64,000 bases of DNA from Lwoffella lincolnii (GCF_002014765.1 NZ_MUYT01000004.1:186001-250000); one strand, 5' to 3'. Positions 10,168 through 19,107 are shown, counted from the first letter of the stretch. Translations and numbers: made by a program. Notes: a model not told the origin generated them from the sequence alone.

Positions 10168-11205
10168 TCACATCCACCCCATTGCCCTTAACACCGCCGA
10201 CCCCACCGCCATACTTATCATACTAAATATGGTGGTAAATGCGATGATGTTGGCGGCTAAAATTTCATTACCACCCATGGCCTTTACCATGACATAACTC
10301 ACCACTGCTGTGGGGGCAGATACCATCAAAAATAACACCCCCATTTGTACCTTTGCCATATCAACCATGTCAGCGGTCTCGTTGGCATGGGGAATAAACG
10401 CCACTCCCCCTATCAAGCCAAAGGCCCAACCGACCAATATCGCCAACATAGGGGCAATAAAAATACGAATCAGACTTGCCTGCATCGACACACCAGACAA
10501 ACTTAACATGTCTTTAAAATTCACGGTTGCCCCAGCACAAATCAGAGCAAGCGGTAAAGCAACCCTTGCCAATAATTCACCCACATTGACAACAGATGCT
10601 GGCAGTGTTGGTACATCTAATGCCTTAGCAATCACCGCCAGCAATAAAGCAATATTCAGTGGGTTTTTAATAAGATTAACCCCAAGCAAAGACAAGGTTT
10701 GTGCCGTGGTTTTAGATTGAGTGTTAAACTGACGACTGCCATGATGGCTTAACGTCATGACCGCCAACACATTAAACAGCACCATCAACACCCCCATATA
10801 TACCGCCCCAATACCCAAACCCACTTGCCCATAAGCATTATGTATCGTTGCCAAAGCAATGATGGCGATATTACTGCGAAACACCCCTTGCACAAACACA
10901 CCTTTATCTTCTGACTTGGTGATAAAATAATGTGCATACACTTCAGCCCCAACAAACAACAGCAATGTTACCACCACCCCAGCCCCTATTAATGGTAACT
11001 GTGCTTTAATGTCCACCTGCGTATTGAATAAACTTAAAAATAATAAACATGGCAAACTGTATTGAAACACCAAATGTGATGCGTCATTAATAAACTCTCG
11101 ACTGATTTTATGATGCCATCGTAAGAAAAACCCCAATCCCATTAACAACAAACTTGGCAACATAATAGAAAAAGCAAAGCTGGCAGAACTGATTAAAACA
11201 GACAT
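10168..11205 (-). CDS. AEC-family (auxin efflux carrier-like) transporter
   Basis: 345 residues, about ten hydrophobic segments, with the AEC layout: an N-terminal SLLLMGLGFFLRW segment, a central hydrophilic loop (~160-175, STQSK-type) and a C-terminal half with SAPTAVVSYVMVKAMGG. AEC proteins move small organic anions (malonate, malate) across the inner membrane; the substrate cannot be read from the sequence. It is convergent with the monooxygenase gene and divergent from the CZB gene. Confidence 0.85.
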   Translation of the reverse strand: MSVLISSASFAFSIMLPSLLLMGLGFFLRWHHKISREFINDASHLVFQYSLPCLLFLSLFNTQVDIKAQLPLIGAGVVVTLLLFVGAEVYAHYFITKSEDKGVFVQGVFRSNIAIIALATIHNAYGQVGLGIGAVYMGVLMVLFNVLAVMTLSHHGSRQFNTQSKTTAQTLSLLGVNLIKNPLNIALLLAVIAKALDVPTLPASVVNVGELLARVALPLALICAGATVNFKDMLSLSGVSMQASLIRIFIAPMLAILVGWAFGLIGGVAFIPHANETADMVDMAKVQMGVLFLMVSAPTAVVSYVMVKAMGGNEILAANIIAFTTIFSMISMAVGSAVLRAMGWM

Positions 11206-11404
11206 AACTTCTCACATCATTTTAAACCCTGTCTTGTTTTCATGGTGTTTTATCAATGTATTTTTTATCAATGTATTTCATCAATGGCAGGCACTTTACA
11301 AATCACACATAACATTTGATAAAACGACGAAACCAACACACGGTTGCACGAATAAATAATAAATACGCCATAAATCAATTGCGTATTGTAAAGAACATTC
11401 TTAT

Positions 11405-11450
11405 AAAATCATGTGCATAATTCATCTATCCTAATGCCAAATTAAAATAT
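11405..11450. repeat. Copy A of a shared 46-bp intergenic element
   Basis: Matches 30681-30726 at about 38 of 46 positions, with the shared core TAATGCCAAATT. It lies ~200 bp upstream of the minus-strand AEC transporter start. The second copy also lies upstream of a minus-strand gene, so a shared operator is possible. Confidence 0.55.
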
Positions 11451-11533
11451 GCCCCCCATTTTGATAAAAAACCACATAATACGATTACAAACCATGATTT
11501 GTAAACACAGGATTTTATGGCTATAAAAGGTTG

Positions 11534-11543
11534 CCCCCCCCCC
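11534..11543. repeat. C10 homopolymer upstream of the CZB gene
   Basis: Ten consecutive C residues, about 125 bp before the CZB start codon. Homopolymeric C or G tracts of this length are prone to slipped-strand mispairing in host-adapted bacteria. Whether it sits in a promoter is not established. Confidence 0.9.
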
Positions 11544-11668
11544 TTAAATTTGATAAAATAGCAAAGATTTGTTTAGTTTTTTTAATAAAAAAAGTAACAT
11601 CTATTGATAAAAATTAACAAGTCACATAAGCAAATTAACCATGTTTATTTTGATTAGGATATTTCTTT

Positions 11669-12058
11669 ATGAGTAATCCCAGCACAACCATTCAACCTCT
11701 AGATTTTAGTGCAGCATTAAAAGCTCATGCAGACTGGAAAGGCAAATTAAGAGAAGCCATTAATAATGAAGAGACCCTAGATGAAGCCAAAGTGTCTCGT
11801 GATGATTTATGTGTCTTAGGTGTTTGGCTTTATGATGAAGATAACGTAAACGCCTTGGCTGCTCTTGAGAGTTATCGCCACTGCAAACAAAAACATGCAG
11901 AATTCCACAAAGAAATCGGTAAAGTAGCAAAAGAAATCAATCGAAAAAATTTTGATAAAGCCAAAGAAATGATTGGTGCAGGTTCAGAATATTCTGATAT
12001 CAGTACTGATATTGCACTATCATTACACCAGTTGAAAAAAGATGCTAACGTATCTTAA
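11669..12058 (+). CDS. Stand-alone chemoreceptor zinc-binding (CZB) domain protein
   Basis: 129 residues that are almost only a CZB domain: AHADWKGKLREAI, then DLCVLGVWLYD (Cys ligand), a central helix, and KHAEFHKEIGKVA. This gives the His/Cys/His/His zinc pattern of the family. CZB domains normally sit at the C-terminus of chemoreceptors or diguanylate cyclases and sense zinc or hypochlorous acid. Here there is no receptor, HAMP or GGDEF domain attached. A free CZB protein could buffer zinc or signal by binding a partner. The start is supported by AGGATATTTCTTT spacing. It is followed by an inverted repeat. Confidence 0.82.
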   Translation: MSNPSTTIQPLDFSAALKAHADWKGKLREAINNEETLDEAKVSRDDLCVLGVWLYDEDNVNALAALESYRHCKQKHAEFHKEIGKVAKEINRKNFDKAKEMIGAGSEYSDISTDIALSLHQLKKDANVS

Positions 12059-12085
12059 GATATTTTTTTGAATAAACCCTAAAAG

Positions 12086-12116
12086 CCATGAGCATAATAT
12101 ACGATGATGCTCATGG
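12086..12116. terminator. Perfect 10-bp inverted repeat between the CZB gene and mnmG
   Basis: CCATGAGCAT and ATGCTCATGG are separated by 11 bases, in the convergent gap between the CZB gene and mnmG. The T tracts are short on both sides (CTTTT on the minus strand), so it may be a weak bidirectional terminator. Confidence 0.5.
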
Positions 12117-12171
12117 TCTCAAATATAGATAAAATCTAAAAATACTAAAACACCAAGCCCATACGTTATCC

Positions 12172-14070
12172 CTAGTCATGTTCAGACGACATCAAAGCCA
12201 TCTGACTTTTACGCTGTTTTTTTACCGTCATGGCAAGTAATTGAATCGCAGCAGGGGTAACGCCACTGATGCGACTGGCTTGAGCCAATGTGGCAGGGCG
12301 AATTTGGGTTAATTTTTGAATGATTTCATGAGATAACCCAGAGATACTGGCATAGTCAAAATCCACAGGCAATGCTGTGTTCTCAAGACGTTTCATATGC
12401 TTAATATCATCTTGTTGACGGTCGATATAACCTGCGTATTTAACGGTAATTTCAATCTGCTCCCCCACCTGTTTATCCACTTGGCCATCAGTAATACTGG
12501 CAATATCAGCAAAGGTTACATGGGGACGTTTTAGCAAATCATAGGCAGTGGCTTCTTTAGACAGATGTTCACCTGTTTGCTGAGCAAAGCGTTCACCAAG
12601 TTCATTTTGTGGCGTTGCCCACAACTCTTTTAGTCGTGATGATTCTTGGGCAATGGCATCCATTTTACGATTGAATGAATCCCATCGGACATCATCAATC
12701 AAGCCAAGTTGTCGCCCAATGGCAGTTAAACGTTGGTCTGCATTATCTTCTCTTAATAGTAGGCGATATTCTGCTCGACTGGTAAACATGCGATATGGCT
12801 CTTTTGTGCCATTGGTAATTAGGTCATCTACCAACACACCAAGATAAGCTTGGTCTCGTCTTGGTGTCCATGGTTCACGCCCTAAGCTTGCCAAAGCAGC
12901 ATTTAACCCTGCCAATAAACCTTGAGCTGCTGCTTCTTCATAGCCTGTTGTGCCATTGATTTGCCCTGCAAAATACAACCCATCAATGGACTTGGTCTCA
13001 AGAGTGGGTTTAAGATTTTGTGGGTCAAAATAATCATATTCTATGGCATAGCCAGGGCGAGTTAGGTGGGCATTTTCTAAACCTTTCATTGTACGGATAA
13101 ATTCAAGTTGCACATCAAACGGCAAACTGGTTGAGATGCCATTAGGATACAATTCATGCGTGGTTAAACCTTCAGGCTCAATAAAAATTTGATGACTGTC
13201 TTTATCCGCAAAACGGTGAATCTTATCTTCAATGGACGGGCAATATCTGGGGCCTACTCCTTCTATCTGTCCACTAAACATAGGGCTTCTGTCCAGATGA
13301 TTGCGAATGATGTCATGTGTTCGCTCGTTGGTGTGGGTAATATGACAATTGATTTGGCGCGGGTGCATGGCAACATTGCCCATATAGCTCATCGTAGGCA
13401 AAGGTGTATCTCCAGGCTGTGGGGTCATCACACTAAAATCCACCGTACGAGCATCAATGCGAGCAGGCGTGCCTGTTTTTAGGCGTCCCACAGGTAACTT
13501 CAGTTCACGCAAACGGTCAGCCAATCGAATCGATGGCGGATCACCTGCTCGCCCACCCTTGGCATTTTGTAAACCAATATGAATAACCCCACCCAAAAAC
13601 GTCCCTGATGTGAGCACCACCTGCTCACAACCAAACTCAATGCCCGTGGCAGTCACCACGGCCACCGCCTTACCATTATCCATCAAAATATCGTCTGCTC
13701 CCTGCATAAACAGGTCAAGATTGGGCTGATTTTCCAACATATGACGAATGGCAGCTTTATACAAAATACGGTCCGCTTGGGCTCTGGTTGCTCGTACCGC
13801 TGCCCCTTTACGGCCATTAAGTACTCGAAATTGAATGCCCGATTTGTCCGTTGCCAATGCCATCGCCCCACCCAGAGCATCCACCTCACGCACCAAATGT
13901 GATTTACCAATGCCACCAATGGCAGGATTGCAACTCATCTGCCCCAAAGTTTCAATATTATGGGTGAGCAACAATGTGGTTGCTCCCATGCGTGCCGATG
14001 CCAATGCCGCTTCTGTGCCTGCATGACCACCACCAATGACAATGACATCATAATGTTTAGGATATCGCAT
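12172..14070 (-). CDS. mnmG: tRNA U34 carboxymethylaminomethyl synthase, MnmG subunit
   Basis: 632 residues. The FAD site IGGGHAGTEAALA is at about residues 12-24, MSCNPAIGGIGKSHLVREVD follows near 46-66, and the family signature GLYFAGQINGTTGYEEAAAQG lies in the middle. The C-terminal helical domain ends in IQLLAMTVKKQ. With MnmE it modifies U34 of certain tRNAs. Length and motifs are typical. In many bacteria this gene lies near oriC, but no dnaA, dnaN or DnaA-box cluster is seen here. Confidence 0.97.
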   Translation of the reverse strand: MRYPKHYDVIVIGGGHAGTEAALASARMGATTLLLTHNIETLGQMSCNPAIGGIGKSHLVREVDALGGAMALATDKSGIQFRVLNGRKGAAVRATRAQADRILYKAAIRHMLENQPNLDLFMQGADDILMDNGKAVAVVTATGIEFGCEQVVLTSGTFLGGVIHIGLQNAKGGRAGDPPSIRLADRLRELKLPVGRLKTGTPARIDARTVDFSVMTPQPGDTPLPTMSYMGNVAMHPRQINCHITHTNERTHDIIRNHLDRSPMFSGQIEGVGPRYCPSIEDKIHRFADKDSHQIFIEPEGLTTHELYPNGISTSLPFDVQLEFIRTMKGLENAHLTRPGYAIEYDYFDPQNLKPTLETKSIDGLYFAGQINGTTGYEEAAAQGLLAGLNAALASLGREPWTPRRDQAYLGVLVDDLITNGTKEPYRMFTSRAEYRLLLREDNADQRLTAIGRQLGLIDDVRWDSFNRKMDAIAQESSRLKELWATPQNELGERFAQQTGEHLSKEATAYDLLKRPHVTFADIASITDGQVDKQVGEQIEITVKYAGYIDRQQDDIKHMKRLENTALPVDFDYASISGLSHEIIQKLTQIRPATLAQASRISGVTPAAIQLLAMTVKKQRKSQMALMSSEHD

Positions 14071-14232
14071 GGGTTACCTCGTTTGTTGCTTATTTATTAT
14101 GAAAGAAAAAATTTGTTATAAAAAAAATTGTTATGAAAGAAAAAACCGCTCATTATAGTCAATTTTATCGCCAATTTTGTGAAAAATTGACACATGACTG
14201 TTTTTTAAATTTAAACAGACATAAGCTTAAAC

Positions 14233-14259
14233 AAAAAAACCCCAATCACCAGATTGAGG
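14233..14259 (-). terminator. Rho-independent terminator of grxD
   Basis: On the minus strand CCTCAATC-TGGT-GATTGGGG is followed by seven T residues, just after the grxD stop at 14280. Confidence 0.85.
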
Positions 14260-14279
14260 CCTGTGAGTTAAGATAAAGG

Positions 14280-14615
14280 TTAAGCTTCTGGGCTATGTGC
14301 TTCTACCATGGGTGCAAGCTCACCTGCTTGGTACATTTGTAAAATAATATCACTACCACCTATCAACTCACCGTTAATCCATAACTGTGGAAAAGTTGGC
14401 CAGTTGGCAATCAAGGGTAAAGTGGCACGAATTTCTGGATTTTCTAAAATATTAACAAAAGCAAATGGTCGACCGATTTGCGTCAATACCTCTATGGCAC
14501 GAGCAGAAAATCCACATTGTGGAAATTGTGGTGTGCCTTTCATGTATAACAACACTTTATGTTCTTGAATTTGACTTTCAATGAGTGATTTGATTTCTGG
14601 ATTGATGTCATTCAT
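14280..14615 (-). CDS. grxD: Monothiol glutaredoxin, Grx4 type
   Basis: 111 residues from the ATG at 14615, preceded by GGAATC; the longer frame begins with 36 residues that do not belong to the family. The active-site CGFS motif is at residues 34-37 within GTPQFPQCGFSARA, and the glutathione-binding TFPQLWINGELIGGSD motif follows. Such proteins carry or deliver [2Fe-2S] clusters in the cytoplasm and pair with BolA-type partners. It is followed by a strong terminator. The solo TnpB element is inserted upstream of it. Confidence 0.95.
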   Translation of the reverse strand: MNDINPEIKSLIESQIQEHKVLLYMKGTPQFPQCGFSARAIEVLTQIGRPFAFVNILENPEIRATLPLIANWPTFPQLWINGELIGGSDIILQMYQAGELAPMVEAHSPEA

Positions 14616-14765
14616 GATGATTCCAAATTGATGGCAAATGTATTTTATGAAAACTGTATAAATGTCTATTAAAGCCTTGACAATCATATCTAATCTCAAC
14701 ACAAATTGCAATCCATCAAGCACAACTCACCATGGTTAATTGACCGACTGATTAACCATTTCAAT

Positions 14766-14900
14766 TTGACCCTCTCCCCTAGCTAAAGCAAGGGGATTCC
14801 CAATATCGCTACTGGGTGTTTCCTAATTCAACGAGATTGGCTTATGCAGACTAACTACACAAGACTGACATTCTCTCCAAAGGCAAGCCCCGCAAGCCCT
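14766..14900 (-). ncRNA. Candidate omega RNA (reRNA) of TnpB
   Basis: In characterised TnpB systems the guide RNA is transcribed with tnpB, overlaps its 3' end and runs through the right-end hairpin, with the guide taken from the flanking DNA. The equivalent segment here is the tnpB 3' end plus the 85 bp to the tip at 14766. The guide would then read into the flank toward 14746. The boundaries are inferred by position only. Confidence 0.35.
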
Positions 14901-15973
14901 GCGGTTAATATGTTTTTGGCAGCATTGACATCACGGTCATGGGTAGTCTTGCATTCAGGGCAATCCCAATGGCGAGTATCAAGGCTTAAAAAAGGCAAAG
15001 TGTATCCACAATTACAACAGCGTTTAGAGCTTGGGAAAAACTGGTCTATTTTGACTAAGCTTCTACCTGCCCAATCAGCTTTGTATTCTAATTGTTGGAT
15101 AAGCCTACCCCAACTTGCGTCCATAATATGCTTGGCAAGCGTGGGATTTTTAATCATGTTTTTTACACGCAGCGTTTCAACACAAATCACTTGGTTATCG
15201 TTGATTAATTTGCGAGATAACTTGTGCAAGTTATCTAATCGACAATCTAAGATTTTAGCATGAATACGGGCTACTTTCATTCTCGCTTTGGCACGATTAG
15301 CCGAGCCGAGTTTTTTGCGACTCAAGGCTTTTTGAGCCTTAGCAAGTTTGGTGGCGTATTTGGCTGTTAGGCGAGGATTGTCAATTTTAAGACCACTGTC
15401 GGTAACAAACATATGTTTAATGCCAACATCAATACCAATGGCGGTATCAGATTTTGGCAAAATTTGATTATCAAATTCACACAGGCACGATACAAAATAT
15501 CGTCCTGCACAGTCTTTGGTGATTGTGATGGTACTTGGCTTGCTTGGCAGATGCCTAGACCAACGAACATTAAGCGGTTGTTTGCTTTTGGCAATAAAAA
15601 GCTGACCGTCTGTGTATTTAAAAGCACTTTTGGTAAATTCAGCCGATTGCTTGTGAGTTTTCTTTTTGAATGTTGGGTATTTAGTACGACCCTCAAAGAA
15701 GTTTTTAAAGGCGGTTTGTTGGTGTCTAAGTACTTGCTGGGTGGGAACACACGAAACATCATTCAAAAAAGCAAATTGAGGTTGTTTTTTAAGCCAAGTC
15801 AATCTGGCATTGGCTTGAATATAGCCAATTTTAGTTTTGCTTTGGTAGTATTCATCAGTACGCCAACGCAAAATCGTGTTATAGACAAACCGCACACAGC
15901 CAAAGGTTTGAGCAAGCAGTTTGGCTTGTTCATCAGTTGGGTAAAAGCGGAATTTGTAGGCACGATGTTTCAT
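14855..15973 (-). CDS. tnpB: TnpB RNA-guided endonuclease-like protein
   Basis: 372 residues, apparently intact. N-terminal MKHRAYKFRFYPTDEQ is typical. RuvC residues are present: Asp182 in GIDVG, Glu266 in VICVETLRV, and the HDRDVNAAKNIL motif with Asp346/Asp348. A zinc finger with CxxC pairs at 319-322 and 338-341 lies between the last two. ISDra2 TnpB has the same arrangement and cuts DNA next to a TAM. All catalytic residues are kept, so activity is plausible, but no tnpA is nearby to mobilise the element. Confidence 0.92.
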   Translation of the reverse strand: MKHRAYKFRFYPTDEQAKLLAQTFGCVRFVYNTILRWRTDEYYQSKTKIGYIQANARLTWLKKQPQFAFLNDVSCVPTQQVLRHQQTAFKNFFEGRTKYPTFKKKTHKQSAEFTKSAFKYTDGQLFIAKSKQPLNVRWSRHLPSKPSTITITKDCAGRYFVSCLCEFDNQILPKSDTAIGIDVGIKHMFVTDSGLKIDNPRLTAKYATKLAKAQKALSRKKLGSANRAKARMKVARIHAKILDCRLDNLHKLSRKLINDNQVICVETLRVKNMIKNPTLAKHIMDASWGRLIQQLEYKADWAGRSLVKIDQFFPSSKRCCNCGYTLPFLSLDTRHWDCPECKTTHDRDVNAAKNILTAGLAGLAFGENVSLV

Positions 15974-16107
15974 AGCTCACATTTTATCATTAAAAATGTG
16001 AAATATCAATTTAACAACACAGCACTTCCTCCATGCCCTAAAGTGCATGGTTTCCACGCTAGGAGGATTTGATGAACCAGCTAAATTAAAAGTTGCATTT
16101 ATAAATA

Positions 16108-16126
16108 AAAATGATTATTATTTATC
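16108..16126. promoter_or_regulatory. Weak Fur-box-like sequence upstream of the imelysin cluster
   Basis: An AT-rich 19-mer ending in TTATTTATC matches the consensus GATAATGATAATCATTATC at about 11 of 19 positions. It is ~170 bp upstream of the first imelysin gene. Iron regulation would suit the cluster, but the match is poor. Confidence 0.2.
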
Positions 16127-16293
16127 TAACATGTTTCTTAAATGTAACTCATCAAACCAGTTTAACTCAGTCATCATCTTCTTTTACTGTTATCTAAGAT
16201 TGGCTTATTAGTCCATATGGCTAACTTGCTGTAAGACAACATATTGTAAAGCTGACAAGATATCGTAAAACCAACCCAGTACAGGACAACATC

Positions 16294-17670
16294 ATGAAAC
16301 AACTCTCTTTTAGCGCACTTGCCATCATCGCCACAACGTTTGCAAGTTTATCCTCCATTCACACACAAGCTTATACACAAGCTCACACACAAGCTGTCCA
16401 ACTCAATCAATCCATCAACATACAAAAACAGGCAACAAACTTTCTAAAAAACTACAGCGTGTTGGCACAAAAAAGCTATCAAGCCAGCCTAAACGATGCC
16501 AAAATATTGCAAAAAGCTTTAGAGCGATTTGCCAAATATCCAACTCAACAAAACTTAAATGCCGCCAAAGAAGCATGGTTACAGGCCAGAGAAAGTTATG
16601 GTTTGACAGAAATTTTTCGCCTATCACAAGGTCCTATCGATGCTGAGGAAGGTTGGGTGGCAGAGATTTATGGCAATTTAGAGGGGCAAATCAATGCGTG
16701 GCCATTAGATGAACACATGATTGACTATACCATCGATGCCGATGGCAATCGCACACAGGGCAACATCATTGATGCCACGGGTCTATTCACACCAATAGGA
16801 GAAAATGCCCAAGCGGTTGATATCACTGACATCACCCCTGAAGTATTGACCGAACTTAATGAAAATGGCGGCGAGGCCAATGTTGCAACAGGTTACCATG
16901 CCATTGAATTTTTATTATGGGGGCAAGACCAAGACTATCATAATTTTATAGAAGACACCATCACCCATGGTCCAATGACAGCTGGGCAACGTCCATTAAC
17001 CGACTTCACAACTGACAAAAATGCAAAACGACGTTTGGCGTATCTGACGGCGGCGGCTCAAAAATTGGTTGACGACTTACATACCGTAACCCAAGCATGG
17101 CAACCAAATGGCTTATATTACAACGCTCTAAATGGCAGACTTATGGGCAAACATGCGGATAAAAATATAGATAAAAAAACTGCCTTAAAAGATATTTTTA
17201 CAGGCATGGGGGTTTTTATCAAATCTGAGCTTGCCAACGAACGCATCGCCGTTGCTGTGCTAACACCCAGTGAAGAAGATGAACATTCTTGTTTTTCTGA
17301 TAATACCCACCGAGACATCATGCAAAATTTTGCTGGATTTAAAAATGTTTTGTATGGCACTTATCAAGGTAAAAAAATTGGACGTATCGCCTTAATTGAC
17401 ACCTTAAGTCCCAATGAACAAAAACAAATCAATCAAATGATTGCAAGCATTGATAAACGCATTGCCACAATCGATCATTTGGCAAAAACCAGCATGCACT
17501 TTGATTATCAAATACAACCACAAAATGTGGCATCAACCATGAATATTGTCAGTTTAAAAAATGAGCTACGCCGATTGGGAGATAAAATGGTTGACATTGC
17601 CAAAGCTTATCAAATTAATCTGACAACCGATGATGTTACCGACCAAGAAGAGACCAAAATTGAGGGGTAA
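16294..17670 (+). CDS. Imelysin-family (IrpA-like, M75) periplasmic protein
   Basis: 458 residues with an N-terminal signal peptide (hydrophobic FSALAIIATTFASLSS, cleavage likely after an Ala around residue 25). The imelysin landmark GYHAIEFLLWGQD (GxHxxE) lies near residues 200-212, and a conserved N-terminal helix contains AWLQARESYG. Imelysins are iron-regulated periplasmic or outer-membrane proteins of iron acquisition; the name comes from a peptidase claim that does not hold for all members. It starts a five-gene plus-strand run. The RBS is AGGACAAC. Its last 41 bases overlap the next gene, which suggests translational coupling. Confidence 0.9.
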   Translation: MKQLSFSALAIIATTFASLSSIHTQAYTQAHTQAVQLNQSINIQKQATNFLKNYSVLAQKSYQASLNDAKILQKALERFAKYPTQQNLNAAKEAWLQARESYGLTEIFRLSQGPIDAEEGWVAEIYGNLEGQINAWPLDEHMIDYTIDADGNRTQGNIIDATGLFTPIGENAQAVDITDITPEVLTELNENGGEANVATGYHAIEFLLWGQDQDYHNFIEDTITHGPMTAGQRPLTDFTTDKNAKRRLAYLTAAAQKLVDDLHTVTQAWQPNGLYYNALNGRLMGKHADKNIDKKTALKDIFTGMGVFIKSELANERIAVAVLTPSEEDEHSCFSDNTHRDIMQNFAGFKNVLYGTYQGKKIGRIALIDTLSPNEQKQINQMIASIDKRIATIDHLAKTSMHFDYQIQPQNVASTMNIVSLKNELRRLGDKMVDIAKAYQINLTTDDVTDQEETKIEG

Positions 17671-19069
17671 AACAAAGATTTTGGGAAACATAAAGATTTG
17701 GGGTATAAAGATTTTATATGCGATTTGTTGGTGCTTCATCACCAACAGCCATGCCCAAATCTTACCAATCTTACTATCAATGCCATGGTCAGAGACTCGT
17801 GAGCATTTACCCAGTAATCAACCCATAGATGGGCTGTCTGATGCTGATATGGATAAATTCATGCTTGGACGCTCTTTTTTTACCATTACTTGGGTTGCTG
17901 CCCCCAGTGCCACCACAGCAAGAGATGGCTTAGGCCCATTATTTAATGCCAATGCTTGTGTTGCTTGTCATCGTGCCACTCGACATAAACAAAGCTTTAA
18001 CGATGACGGCAATCACAGTCGCATTTTGGTATTTAAGTTATCACAACCCAACAAACACCATTATGGTCAGTACCAACAAATGACTCCCACCGATTCCATT
18101 TATGGCAGTCAATTAGCGGTTAATGGCATTCATGGTGTTCCTTTTGAAGCCAAAACAGACATTGTGTGGCAATATGGTCAACAAACGTTAGCAGATGGCA
18201 CGGTGGTTCATTTACGCAAACCCATACCCAAGGTCAGTGATTGGCAATATGGCACACCCAATTCACAAACACGCATTAGCTTGAGAATTGCTCCTTTATT
18301 AGTGGGGCTTGGTCTTTTACAGAAAATTCCTGATGAAGACATACTGTCAGCAGTTGATGAAAAAGACAGCAATCAAGATGGTATTTATGGCAAAGTGAAT
18401 TATGCCCCTGACATTGGCAATCACGATGTTGGCAATAACCGCCTTGCCATTGGGCGGTTTGGACATAAAGCATCTATGCCCAGCGTTTTGATGCAAACCG
18501 CTGATGCCGCCATTAACGACATGGGACTGACCAACCCTTTGCACCCTAATGAAAACTGTACTTGGCAACAAACTGCCTGTGTCAATGCCCCACGTCCACG
18601 CCCAACCCCAGAAGGAGATTTGGACTTGCCAATGGGTCGCCTACAAGCCATTGCTTTTTATTTACAACATCTTAAAGCCCCTAAAAACATCGCAGACAAC
18701 AGCAAACGTAACGGACAGGCTCTATTTAAAACATTACAATGTGCCACTTGTCATACTCCCATACAAAAAACTCATGATGGCATCATATTTCAACCTTATA
18801 GCAACTTATTGTTGCATGACATGGGGCCGGATTTGGCTGATGCCCGCCCAGAATATGATGCCACCCCACAGCATTGGCGAACCACGCCTTTATGGGGATT
18901 GGGTGCAAAAAGCCGTGCTAACATACCATTATTACATGATGGACGTGCCAACACCGTTACTGAAGCCATTTTATGGCATGGTGGTGAAGCAGAACAGGCA
19001 AAACAGGCATTTATCCAACTGAACAAAACACAACGTCATGATTTGTTGGACTTCTTAAACACGTTATAA
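17630..19069 (+). CDS. Di-haem oxidoreductase of the DUF1111 family
   Basis: 479 residues. A leader with a hydrophobic stretch (KILYAICWCFITNSHAQ) targets it to the periplasm. Two c-type haem sites are visible: CVACHR near residue 109, after GLGPLFNANA, and CATCHT near residue 367. DUF1111 proteins (often called thiol oxidoreductases) commonly neighbour imelysins, so an electron-transfer step in periplasmic iron or haem handling is likely. The ATG at 17630 overlaps the upstream gene by 41 bases. The N-terminus before the signal is unusually long and basic, so the true start could be an alternative codon further in. Confidence 0.88.
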   Translation: MMLPTKKRPKLRGKTKILGNIKIWGIKILYAICWCFITNSHAQILPILLSMPWSETREHLPSNQPIDGLSDADMDKFMLGRSFFTITWVAAPSATTARDGLGPLFNANACVACHRATRHKQSFNDDGNHSRILVFKLSQPNKHHYGQYQQMTPTDSIYGSQLAVNGIHGVPFEAKTDIVWQYGQQTLADGTVVHLRKPIPKVSDWQYGTPNSQTRISLRIAPLLVGLGLLQKIPDEDILSAVDEKDSNQDGIYGKVNYAPDIGNHDVGNNRLAIGRFGHKASMPSVLMQTADAAINDMGLTNPLHPNENCTWQQTACVNAPRPRPTPEGDLDLPMGRLQAIAFYLQHLKAPKNIADNSKRNGQALFKTLQCATCHTPIQKTHDGIIFQPYSNLLLHDMGPDLADARPEYDATPQHWRTTPLWGLGAKSRANIPLLHDGRANTVTEAILWHGGEAEQAKQAFIQLNKTQRHDLLDFLNTL

Positions 19070-19107
19070 TTAACCATGTTCACCATCACCAACATAAGGG
19101 CAGTTTG

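Larger units (their letters stand above)
11206..11668. other. 463-bp AT-rich divergent intergenic region
   Basis: It lies between the divergent AEC transporter and CZB genes. It holds a 46-bp element (11405-11450) that recurs near 30.7 kb, a C6 run at about 11452 and a C10 run at 11534-11543. No small ORF with a good ribosome-binding site, and no recognisable RNA gene, was seen. Confidence 0.7.
14766..16073 (-). mobile_element. Solo TnpB element of the IS200/IS605 superfamily (IS1341-like)
   Basis: About 1.3 kb carrying only tnpB, with no tnpA transposase. On the minus strand the right end, downstream of tnpB, has an imperfect hairpin CCCCTTGC-TTTA-GCTAGGGG followed by GAGGGTCAA at the tip (14766). 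The left end, upstream of tnpB, has CCATGC-ACTTTAGG-GCATGG near 16033-16052 flanked by CCTCC/GGAGG. Subterminal hairpins and the absence of terminal inverted repeats fit this family. The right tip is placed by analogy with the decayed copy near 34.6 kb; the left tip is approximate. Confidence 0.75.

Noticed and set aside
12172..14070. Chromosome origin next to mnmG
   Set aside because: Neither dnaA, dnaN, rpmH nor a DnaA-box cluster is in the flanks.
15413..16072. 219-codon plus-strand ORF over tnpB
   Set aside because: Antisense shadow of an intact TnpB gene, with no ribosome-binding site and no family pattern.
16033..16073. Right end of a second, plus-strand IS element
   Set aside because: The hairpin near 16.04 kb could be read so, but it sits where the left end of the TnpB element is expected and no second transposase gene is present.
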